From Clostridiales bacterium (GTDB taxonomy: Bacteria > Bacillota > Clostridia > Saccharofermentanales > Saccharofermentanaceae), in NCBI GenBank assembly GCA_017529925.1, contig JAFXMZ010000024.1:105605-169604 (forward strand): 64,000 nucleotides of DNA. The letters run 5' to 3'. The notes beneath the pieces were generated by a model. It saw only the letters and a program-made list of their open reading frames with translations. It was not told the origin of the DNA and made no database searches. Made by a program: the position numbers and the translations under genes. The stretch's first letter is position 1. Every line of letters begins with the position of its first letter. Below are positions 8,710-16,203 of this stretch, piece after piece.

Positions 8710-9500
8710 GAATTACCCTCCTTTGCGCCGAGAGCCTCTGCAAGGAGCTCCGTGAAGTAGTATACGGGGATCTTCGAATCCGCCTCGGACTTATTGAGGT
8801 TGTACATACAGAGAGGGCAGGCAGTGATCAGCATATCGGCTCCGAAGCCATTGCTACTGTCGAAGATGAGCTTCGTCCTCTCCTGGGAGATACCGCCCTC
8901 CTTGAGGGAAGTATAAGCTCCGCAACATTCATTCCTGTAAGGGAATACAACAGGCTCTGCACCGAGTGCCCTGATGAAATCCTCCATTATCTTCGGATTC
9001 TCGGGATCATCGAACTCAAGGATCTTTCCGGGTCTTAAGACGAGGCATCCGTAGTAGGCACCGATCTTCTTTCCCGTCAGGGGATTGGTGACCTTCTTGG
9101 CAAGCTCGTCAAAGCCTATAACGTCTCTTAACACCTCGAGGAAGTGAAGGACCTTTGTCTCACCTCTGTAAGGCTCGTCGAGAGCGAGGTAATTATTCGC
9201 GCGGTCGGAGATGTCACTTACATTCTTCATATCATCGTTTACTCTCTTGAGCACGTGATGACATGCAGAGCAGAGCGTAACGAGATCCTGGCCGTGTTCC
9301 TTCGCGTCATTGAGCGCGCGGACGGACGAAAGCTTTGTTGCTATCTCGTCCGAACCGAGAGGATAAACTCCTCCGCAGCACTGCCATTCATTGATCTCTT
9401 CCAGCTCGAAGCCCAGTATCTCGGCGCATTTTCTCGCATAAAGATCGAGATCAGCCGCCTTGTTCTTCAAAGTGCATCCGGGGTAATAACTGTATTTCAT
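8706..9500 (-). CDS. hdrB: HdrB, CCG-domain non-cubane cluster subunit
   Basis: This 264-residue protein carries two cysteine-rich CCG domains: YYPGCTLKNKA with WQCCGG and CSACHH, then YYGCLVLRPG with NECCGA and CPLCMYNL. These ligate the two non-cubane 4Fe-4S clusters of HdrB, where disulfides are reduced in methanogens. It is the first gene of the operon; AAGGAGG precedes the ATG at 9500. The true substrate is unknown. It could reduce a thiol-disulfide carrier, or pass electrons to the FrdAB pair as the CCG part of TfrB does in thiol:fumarate reductase. Confidence 0.9.
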   Translation of the reverse strand: MKYSYYPGCTLKNKAADLDLYARKCAEILGFELEEINEWQCCGGVYPLGSDEIATKLSSVRALNDAKEHGQDLVTLCSACHHVLKRVNDDMKNVSDISDRANNYLALDEPYRGETKVLHFLEVLRDVIGFDELAKKVTNPLTGKKIGAYYGCLVLRPGKILEFDDPENPKIMEDFIRALGAEPVVFPYRNECCGAYTSLKEGGISQERTKLIFDSSNGFGADMLITACPLCMYNLNKSEADSKIPVYYFTELLAEALGAKEGNS

Positions 9501-9627
9501 AGTACCTCCTTAGCAGTCCGGAAATGATTGGCTGGTCTATGCCTCCGGGCGCAAAAAAGGCCAAGGCACCAATATCGTGCCTCATCCTTCAGATGTCTTC
9601 GGAAACGGACTGCATGTGCAGTCGTCA
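9501..9627 (-). promoter_or_regulatory. hdr operon leader with terminator-like hairpin and alternative pairing
   Basis: On the minus strand the leader contains: a hairpin GACTGCA-tg-TGCAGTC (about 9609-9624); a hairpin AGGCAC/GTGCCT (9582-9577 with 9569-9564) followed after 5 nt by TTTTTT (9558-9553); and CGGACTGC immediately 5' of the ribosome site (9520-9513). That last segment is an exact complement of GCAGTCCG at 9613-9606, the 3' arm of the first hairpin. These structures are mutually exclusive, as in an attenuator or riboswitch. I recognise no known class. Confidence 0.4.
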
Positions 9628-9669
9628 TAAACCACTATAAATTTACCACATCGGAAGGCAAAAATGTGT

Positions 9670-9724
9670 AAAAAAAACATGAAACGTTGCTGTTTCCACG
9701 GGGCAAAACCTCAAACGCTTCATG
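9670..9724 (-). terminator. Terminator of the LacI-like-GGDEF gene
   Basis: Long imperfect arms (9678-9689 with 9712-9724, built on CATGAA and TTCATG) close a loop of about 22 nt and are followed on the minus strand by TTTTTTTT (9677-9670). It lies about 45 bp downstream of the stop at 9769. Confidence 0.65.
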
Positions 9725-9768
9725 TTCTATATGCTTTTTTATATTTAAATAATGAAATGATTTTCAAA

Positions 9769-12081
9769 TCACCTGTACGAGCCGTACTTTGCCTTCTTCT
9801 CCGTCTTCTCCGTGTAGAGCTTCTCATCTGCCTTGTCGAGGACCTCATATATATCGACGTCGGCGGAGCATGAGAATTCGCATATACCGGTACTCATCTC
9901 GATGGGATACGGCTTGTTTGCCTTCTTGTTGTGCTGTTTGGTGATCGATGCGAGCCTCTCCTTGATGGAGTTCTCGTAATTCTCAACGCCTACCAGCGCG
10001 AAAACAACAAACTCGTCGCCTCCGAGGCGCCCGATGATATCACCGCTCCTGAAAGTATCCTTGAGGATGGCGGCTATCTCGCGGAGCGCAAAGTCACCGT
10101 CATCGTGACCGAACTTATCGTTGACCATCTTGAGGTTATCCATGTCGGCATAGCAGATTATAGCCTTCTTACCCCTGTTCAGCGGATCTCCGACTGCCTT
10201 CTGCGTATACTCGAGGAATCCTCTTCTGTTATAGAGTCCCGTAAGCTCGTCAGACTTTGCGACCTCATTCAGGAGACTGTTGTCTCTCATGAACTGCTCG
10301 AGCGAGTTCTGCAGGCTCTTCTTGACCTTGTCCTGTTCCTCGATCATTATCAGGGACTTGAGGGTAACGGAATACTGATGACCGATAGATGAGATATATT
10401 CCAGATCTCCGACATCGATCTCGTTGACGAGCATACCGTAGATCTCTTCGCCCACGAACAGCGGTGATACTACCATAGTCCTTCTTCTCGAGTCGTCGAT
10501 GTGCTCGTTGCTGAACATGAACTCAGTCCTCATGAGCTGCTGCTGATCGGAAGGGGCAGTCACGCCGCTCTCATCGCTCAGCGCCTTAAGGAGTACGGAG
10601 TTCGGACACTTCCAGAATTCCTCTCCCTTGTTCCTGACATTGCCCTGGAACAGATACAGATAAGATCTTCTGAAGCCTATATTGCGAAGTCCCTTGAGCA
10701 GGTGCTCAAACGGGATCTCCTTCTCGTTGTTCATGAGGAAGATGTCGCTCGTCTCCTTGCTGACACTCCTTGAGACACGGTCTATCTTGTTATTCCTTAT
10801 ACCGACCATCCTGTTGCCCGCATATGAAAGCTTCCTGTAGAACTCGGAGAAGAGCTGCTCCGCGAGGATGAGAGCTTTCCCGTCCGATACGATGTGCGAA
10901 GCCTCGCTGTGGAGCGTCTCGAGAACGTTATACAGTTTCTCGGGGGAAGTATATGAGAAAAACTCCGTGTCGATCAGGTGGCCGAAAGCCCTCTGTGTAT
11001 CGAACTCCTTCTCTTCCGAGCACATGGACCTGAAATAGTCGACGAGCGTGCTCTCAAATCCGGCGAGCAGATCCTTTATATTCCTCAATGTGTCATCATC
11101 CTCGAAGATGCCGAAGAGATACTTCTCTATGGATTTTACATATCTGGTGCCGTTCTGCTCTATCTCGTCGATATGCAGTCTTTTCCTCATCTCGTCGATA
11201 TCAAGTCCCTTGCATCCGCAGGAACTCCTCTGTACAAGGAATGTCTCGACCTCGAAGCTGTTTAGCTTTCCTCTCTCGATAAAATCCCTGCTCGAAAGGA
11301 CCGCCTTATATGTAAGATCCGCGGAACTTGCTTCGACTGTTGTGAGGGGAGGATTCATGGATGCAGAGAAAACATCGTCATCGAAACCTATGACATAGAT
11401 ATCCTTACCGGGTTCGAGTCCTCTTTCCTTGAATACCCTGTATCCTCCGATAGCCATGTTGTCGTTCGCAAATGCGACGGCATCGAGATCCGGGTTATCG
11501 TCAAGAAGCTTCCTTACGACGTCGTCGCTGTCTGCCGTAAAATCACCGAATACGATCTGTCTGTTCTCGACCTGAAGTCCGGAGTCGGCCATCGTTGTCC
11601 TGAATGCCTGAAGCCTCTCAAGAGCATCCCTGTTCGTCTCCGGGCCGCTGACATATCCTATCTTCTTCGCACCGTGCTTGTTGATAACGTGAAGCAGGGC
11701 CTTAGAGAATCCCGAACGGTTATCGAAAGTAACCGACTGGTATCCGGGGATATTCGCAAAGAGCGTGACTATCGGAACCTTGGGGAGTCTTGACAGGAAC
11801 TCCATCTGAAGTGACAGCTCGGCTCTCGAGCCGATAGTTCCCAGGAGAATGAACAGTATGTCGATCGTATTGACGGTCGGTATCGTAAAAACGGAATTAT
11901 ACTGATATTCATATTCCCTGTTCTCATATCTTCCGTCGGCCTTACCGATGTAATGGCCAGGAAAGATAAAGAGGTTGGCGTCCATGGCCTTGGCAGCGAG
12001 TTCTGCACCCTTGCATGCCTGTCCCGAGAAGTAATTATCGGGATCGTCGATCATCAAGCCGATATTAAGTCTTCTGTCCAT
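9769..12081 (-). CDS. Diguanylate cyclase with intracellular LacI-type sugar-sensing domain
   Basis: This 770-residue protein has three parts. Residues 1-300 form a LacI-family ligand-binding fold (NIGLMIDDP, FANDNMAIGG, IYVIGFDDD) with no DNA-binding helix-turn-helix and no signal peptide. The fold ends at a SCGC motif and is followed by a long helical or GAF-like linker. The C-terminus is a GGDEF domain with intact GGDEF at about 687 and a canonical product-inhibition site RSGD five residues before it. Predicted role: make c-di-GMP in the cytoplasm according to a sugar or metabolite. GGAGG precedes the ATG. The adjacent GH5 glucanase and sugar symporter suggest a beta-glucan-derived ligand; the ligand itself is inference. 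Confidence 0.87.
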   Translation of the reverse strand: MDRRLNIGLMIDDPDNYFSGQACKGAELAAKAMDANLFIFPGHYIGKADGRYENREYEYQYNSVFTIPTVNTIDILFILLGTIGSRAELSLQMEFLSRLPKVPIVTLFANIPGYQSVTFDNRSGFSKALLHVINKHGAKKIGYVSGPETNRDALERLQAFRTTMADSGLQVENRQIVFGDFTADSDDVVRKLLDDNPDLDAVAFANDNMAIGGYRVFKERGLEPGKDIYVIGFDDDVFSASMNPPLTTVEASSADLTYKAVLSSRDFIERGKLNSFEVETFLVQRSSCGCKGLDIDEMRKRLHIDEIEQNGTRYVKSIEKYLFGIFEDDDTLRNIKDLLAGFESTLVDYFRSMCSEEKEFDTQRAFGHLIDTEFFSYTSPEKLYNVLETLHSEASHIVSDGKALILAEQLFSEFYRKLSYAGNRMVGIRNNKIDRVSRSVSKETSDIFLMNNEKEIPFEHLLKGLRNIGFRRSYLYLFQGNVRNKGEEFWKCPNSVLLKALSDESGVTAPSDQQQLMRTEFMFSNEHIDDSRRRTMVVSPLFVGEEIYGMLVNEIDVGDLEYISSIGHQYSVTLKSLIMIEEQDKVKKSLQNSLEQFMRDNSLLNEVAKSDELTGLYNRRGFLEYTQKAVGDPLNRGKKAIICYADMDNLKMVNDKFGHDDGDFALREIAAILKDTFRSGDIIGRLGGDEFVVFALVGVENYENSIKERLASITKQHNKKANKPYPIEMSTGICEFSCSADVDIYEVLDKADEKLYTEKTEKKAKYGSYR

Positions 12082-12146
12082 AAGCGCCTCCGTCAGACAG
12101 TATAAGGATATTTTAACATGCCCGCGCTATCTTATAAATAAGAAAA

Positions 12147-13643
12147 TCACTTTTTGCGGCGTGATAATCCCAGCAGGAACAGACCTGCGTAGGCAGCCGC
12201 CACGATGACTATCCCGGATATCACGACAGCCGCGATCCTTCCGCTGCTCCACCCGCTCTTCTCTTCATTATCGTCTCCGGCCTTCTGCCCGGGACCGTCT
12301 TCTCTTCCGGCCTTTGTTTCGGCAGTCTCCGAAGTCTCTGTCTCAGTCACCTCAGTTTCTTCCTGAGATGTCACGACTGTTGTCTCATCCGGCGTTGATG
12401 AAGGCTCTGACGGCTCGGTCCCGGGAACCTGCGTCGGAGTCGGCGAAGGCGGTGTCAGTGTTCCTGCCCTCTCAACAGGTTTAGAAACAGCCGATCCCGT
12501 CAGCGCCGAAACTATTCCTTCGTTCCATGTCCCTGCCGCCCTGTTGAAGATCGCATATCCGCCTTCGCCGGAAGTCTTATAATCGCCGTTATCCCACCAG
12601 AAACACTTTATCCCGCGGGAAGCCGCCTGTGACACAAGGCATTTTGCATAGTCGCATCTTGCAGTATCATTCTCCTTGAATTCCGCACCGCATTCGCCGA
12701 TGATGACGGGCACCCCGAGCCTTTTCGAAAAGGCGTCAAGGGAATTCATGATATTGGCGACCTCATTCGAGTCATCGCCCGTCCAGTCGCTGTGGACTGA
12801 AGTCCAGGTCACGGACGCGGCAGTCCCAGTAAAGCTCCACGGCGCATAGACATGGACTTCCGCGATAAGGTGATCCTGAGCTGTATCCGAAGGAAGCACA
12901 AAAGCATCAAGGACACGCTGATCTACCGAGGATACATATGTATTTACGATGAGATTCCTGTCTGCGTTATTACCGCCCGTAGCCCTCACGGAATCAACGA
13001 ATGCCTGAGCCATTTTGTTTACTGTATCGAGTGCGTCCGACGTCGAAGGCGCATTCCATGTGTTGTTGATGTCGAGGACTTCGTTATAACCTTCGAACAT
13101 GAGCTTATAACCGTAGTCTTTGAACTCAGTGGCGATCTGTCCCCAGAGCTTCCTGTAGCGTGCCTCGGCCTGACCGAAAGAAGTGCCGTCCGCCATTATC
13201 CAGCAGACCTTGTCCCCTCCGTGTTCACCCGTATCATGGTGAACGTTCAGGATGACGTAAAGATCGTTCTCCATTGCGTAATCGACGACCGTCTTTACCC
13301 TGTCCATCCACGCCCTGTCGACGTTACCCTCGGCATCGATATGCTGGGCCCATGTGACAGGGATCCTTATCGCGTTGAAGCCGTGCGCCTTGACCGAATC
13401 GATCATGGCTTTCGTCGTCTCGGGATTGCCCCATGCCGTCTCAAAAGAGGCGGGATCCGTACCCGTGATCCACGTGCCGTACGAATCGAGTGTATTTCCG
13501 AGATTCCAGCCGACACCAATCTCATCGACGGCCTCGCGTGCCGTAATAGGGGAATCCGCCCTTACAGGTCTTCTCCCTGCCATACATATCGAAAAGAACA
13601 TCACCGCAGCAACTGCTGCAGCCGCAATCTTTCTGATCCTCAT
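12147..13643 (-). CDS. Cell-surface GH5 endoglucanase with C-terminal membrane anchor
   Basis: The mature protein follows a signal peptide (MRIRKIAAAAVAAVMFF). The GH5 barrel shows GVGWNLGNTLDSYG, INVHHD-like ILNVHHDTG, the acid/base Glu in FEGYNEVLD and the nucleophile Glu in IIGECGAEF. After the catalytic domain come a Pro/Thr/Ser/Glu-rich linker of about 90 residues, a transmembrane helix (AAVVISGIVIVAAAYAGLF) and an RRKK tail, so the enzyme is tethered to the membrane facing outward. No LPXTG motif is present. It should cut beta-1,4-linked glucans. The frame is open to 13709, but the ATG at 13643 lies just after the stop of the upstream gene and has a GGAAG site. Confidence 0.88.
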   Translation of the reverse strand: MRIRKIAAAAVAAVMFFSICMAGRRPVRADSPITAREAVDEIGVGWNLGNTLDSYGTWITGTDPASFETAWGNPETTKAMIDSVKAHGFNAIRIPVTWAQHIDAEGNVDRAWMDRVKTVVDYAMENDLYVILNVHHDTGEHGGDKVCWIMADGTSFGQAEARYRKLWGQIATEFKDYGYKLMFEGYNEVLDINNTWNAPSTSDALDTVNKMAQAFVDSVRATGGNNADRNLIVNTYVSSVDQRVLDAFVLPSDTAQDHLIAEVHVYAPWSFTGTAASVTWTSVHSDWTGDDSNEVANIMNSLDAFSKRLGVPVIIGECGAEFKENDTARCDYAKCLVSQAASRGIKCFWWDNGDYKTSGEGGYAIFNRAAGTWNEGIVSALTGSAVSKPVERAGTLTPPSPTPTQVPGTEPSEPSSTPDETTVVTSQEETEVTETETSETAETKAGREDGPGQKAGDDNEEKSGWSSGRIAAVVISGIVIVAAAYAGLFLLGLSRRKK

Positions 13644-13645
13644 CC

Positions 13646-14785
13646 TTATCTTCCGAACCTTTCCTTTACGAGCTTTAAGTTTTCTATGATATCCAGATGC
13701 TGCGGGCACACCTCTTCACACTGTCCGCATTCCACGCAGTCACCCGCCGCGCCGAAGACCTCCGTCAGTCTGTCATAGTATTCCGACTCGACGAGCCAGC
13801 CTTTGGAAGCGGGCTCGCGGACGACATTGTTATAGAGTGCAAAATACTTCGGTATCGCGATATTCATGGGGCAGCCTTCAGTGCAGTAGGAGCATGAGGT
13901 GCACGGTATCGCGATATTGCTGTTGATGACGGATACCGCCTTCCGGATCAGTTCATACTCATCATCGCACAGGGGAACGAATGACTTCATGTAAGACATA
14001 TTATCCTCTAACTGTGCGATATTGCTCATGCCCGACAGTACCATGGCGACTCCCGGCAGCGAGGCGGCAAAACGGATCGCCCATGAAGGGATCGACATAT
14101 CCTTCGAATATGACCTGAACAGATCTGCGGCTTCATCAGGGATGTTCGCGAGCGTCCCGCCCTTGACGGGCTCCATGACTATCACCGGCTTCCCATGCTT
14201 CACAGCCGTCTCATAACACTTTCTCGACTGGACTCCTTCGCTGTCCCAGTCGATATAGTTGATCTGAAGCTGTACGAATTCCATCTCGGGATGCTCGGTC
14301 AGGACCTTGTCCAGGAGCTCGGGGGAGTCGTGGAATGAGAACCCGATATGCTTTACCAGACCCTGCTCCTTCTTTTTCACGATCCAGTCAAAACAGCCGA
14401 GTTCGGTATATTTCCTGTAGTGATCGACTCCGATGTCGTGCAGCAGATAGTAGTCGAAATAACCTGCGCCCGTCTTTTCGAGCTGGGTGTTGAATATCCT
14501 GTCGCAGTCTTCAGGTGTCTTTATGAAGCCGCCGTGAAGCTTTGTCGCCAGGGTAAAAGTGTCCCTTTTGTGCCTTGAAGTGAGTGCCGGCTTTACCGCG
14601 TCCTCGCTCTTGAAGGCACAGTACATCCATGCCGTATCAAAATATGTGAAGCCGTTCTCTATAAAGAGATCGACCATCTTCTTCATCTGTTCTATGTCTA
14701 TCGAACCCGCATCATCCGGATCGAGAAGCGGAAGCCTCATAAGCCCGAAGCCGAGCTTTGGCGAACTGAAGATACTCACAGTCAT
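13646..14785 (-). CDS. Aldo/keto reductase with C-terminal 4Fe-4S ferredoxin domain
   Basis: An aldo/keto reductase barrel (LGFGLMRLP, FDTAWMY, YYLLHDIG giving the Asp/Tyr/Lys/His tetrad region) is followed by two cluster motifs, CTSCSYCTEGCP and CVECGQCEEVCP. Iron-sulfur AKRs of this type are common in anaerobes and of mostly unknown substrate. The ATG at 14785 is preceded by AAGGAGGGG; the frame is open to 14809 but that start lacks a ribosome site and would lie about 8 nt from a TATAAT at 14829-14824. The stop is 2 bp from the GH5 start, so the two are cotranscribed. Confidence 0.85.
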   Translation of the reverse strand: MTVSIFSSPKLGFGLMRLPLLDPDDAGSIDIEQMKKMVDLFIENGFTYFDTAWMYCAFKSEDAVKPALTSRHKRDTFTLATKLHGGFIKTPEDCDRIFNTQLEKTGAGYFDYYLLHDIGVDHYRKYTELGCFDWIVKKKEQGLVKHIGFSFHDSPELLDKVLTEHPEMEFVQLQINYIDWDSEGVQSRKCYETAVKHGKPVIVMEPVKGGTLANIPDEAADLFRSYSKDMSIPSWAIRFAASLPGVAMVLSGMSNIAQLEDNMSYMKSFVPLCDDEYELIRKAVSVINSNIAIPCTSCSYCTEGCPMNIAIPKYFALYNNVVREPASKGWLVESEYYDRLTEVFGAAGDCVECGQCEEVCPQHLDIIENLKLVKERFGR

Positions 14786-14853
14786 GCCCCTCCTTGTCTG
14801 TTGCCGCATTTTTATGTATCTTAATTATACACGACGACGGAGGTTCTAAGGAT

Positions 14854-16197
14854 ATGAAGCTCAATTACAAAAACACTTTCCTGTGCGGTCTTGCCTTCTT
14901 CACCATAATGTCTTTCTGGCAGCTGTACGACAATGTCATTCCGCTTCTTCTGACCAACACTTTCGGACTTGCCAAATCCTATACCGGATACATAATGGCA
15001 GCAGACAATGTGCTCGCTCTCTTCCTCCTTCCCCTGTTCGGAAAGATCTCCGACGGGACCCGCTCAAGATACGGACGGAGGATGCCCTATATAGTCATCG
15101 GAACCGTGATCGCAGCGGCTCTGCTGAACCTCATCCCCATCATAGACAACGGTCATGCGGCCGGAAACGGCGGGATATTCTTTTCACTTCCCGCATTCAT
15201 CGCAGTCCTCGGCATACTTCTCGTAACGATGTCGGTATACCGCTCACCCGCAGTCGCGCTCATGCCTGATATCACTCCCAAGCCTCTGCGCTCGCAGGGC
15301 AATGCGATAATCAACCTGATGGGTGCCGCAGGCGGTATCACCTACCTCGTATTCGCGGCAGTCATGTATCCTGCATCCAAGACAGAGAATGTCGGTCACG
15401 TCGACTATACCCCCCTCTTTATCTTCATGTCGGTCATCATGGTCGTCGCAATAGTCATCATGTTCAAAGCTCTTCCGGAGAAGGCCCTTTTCGAGAAGAA
15501 TGAAAAGATAGAGAAAGAGCATCCGGAATGGGACCTCACCGAGAAGAAAGACGAGTCAGGAAAGAGCATCCTTCCTCCGGAAGTAAAGAGATCCATGATA
15601 TTCCTCCTTCTTTCGGTTGCCCTGTGGTATATGGCATATAACTCGGTAACGACCTGGTTCACGACTTATATAGACGACGTCATGGGCAAGGGACTTGGCG
15701 GCGCATCGCTGTGCTTCCTCATCGCCAACGGAGGAGCTGTTATCTCCTATATCCCGCTCGGCATTATCGCTTCGAAGATAGGAAGGAAGAAGTCGATCTA
15801 TTTCGGGACCGTGCTCCTGACCGTATGCTTCGGTTCATGCTATTTCCTTACGACCATGTTCACGACCATAAAGCCGATCACATATGCCGTATTCGCGCTC
15901 ATCGGCCTTGCATGGGCGGCTATCAATGTCAACTCCCTGCCCATGTGCCTTGAGATGTGCAAGGGCTCCGATTCCGGAAAGTTCACCGGCTACTATTACG
16001 CACTTTCGATGTCGGGACAGATATTAACGCCCATTCTCTCCGGTTATCTGATGGAGATGGCGGGCGTTAAGTGTCTCTTCGTATATGCAGCCATATTCGC
16101 GCTCATGAGCTTCCTTACGATGACGCTCGTAAAGCATGGTGACGTTCTGGGTGATTCTGTTAAGGGACTTGAGGCATTCGAGGATTTTGACTCCTGA
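14854..16197 (+). CDS. GPH-family sugar:cation symporter (MFS)
   Basis: This membrane protein of about 447 residues has twelve predicted helices. The N-terminal pattern (FWQLYDNVIPLLL, and the cytoplasmic loop GKISDGTRSRYGRRMPYI) matches glycoside-pentoside-hexuronide and related disaccharide symporters. It should import a glycoside or oligosaccharide with Na+ or H+. GGAGG lies 10 nt before the ATG at 14854; the upstream part of the open frame is not coding. It is divergent from the AKR-GH5 pair and convergent with the GH16-GGDEF gene, which supports uptake of beta-glucan products. Confidence 0.85.
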   Translation: MKLNYKNTFLCGLAFFTIMSFWQLYDNVIPLLLTNTFGLAKSYTGYIMAADNVLALFLLPLFGKISDGTRSRYGRRMPYIVIGTVIAAALLNLIPIIDNGHAAGNGGIFFSLPAFIAVLGILLVTMSVYRSPAVALMPDITPKPLRSQGNAIINLMGAAGGITYLVFAAVMYPASKTENVGHVDYTPLFIFMSVIMVVAIVIMFKALPEKALFEKNEKIEKEHPEWDLTEKKDESGKSILPPEVKRSMIFLLLSVALWYMAYNSVTTWFTTYIDDVMGKGLGGASLCFLIANGGAVISYIPLGIIASKIGRKKSIYFGTVLLTVCFGSCYFLTTMFTTIKPITYAVFALIGLAWAAINVNSLPMCLEMCKGSDSGKFTGYYYALSMSGQILTPILSGYLMEMAGVKCLFVYAAIFALMSFLTMTLVKHGDVLGDSVKGLEAFEDFDS

Positions 16198-16203
16198 TAA
16201 GGA

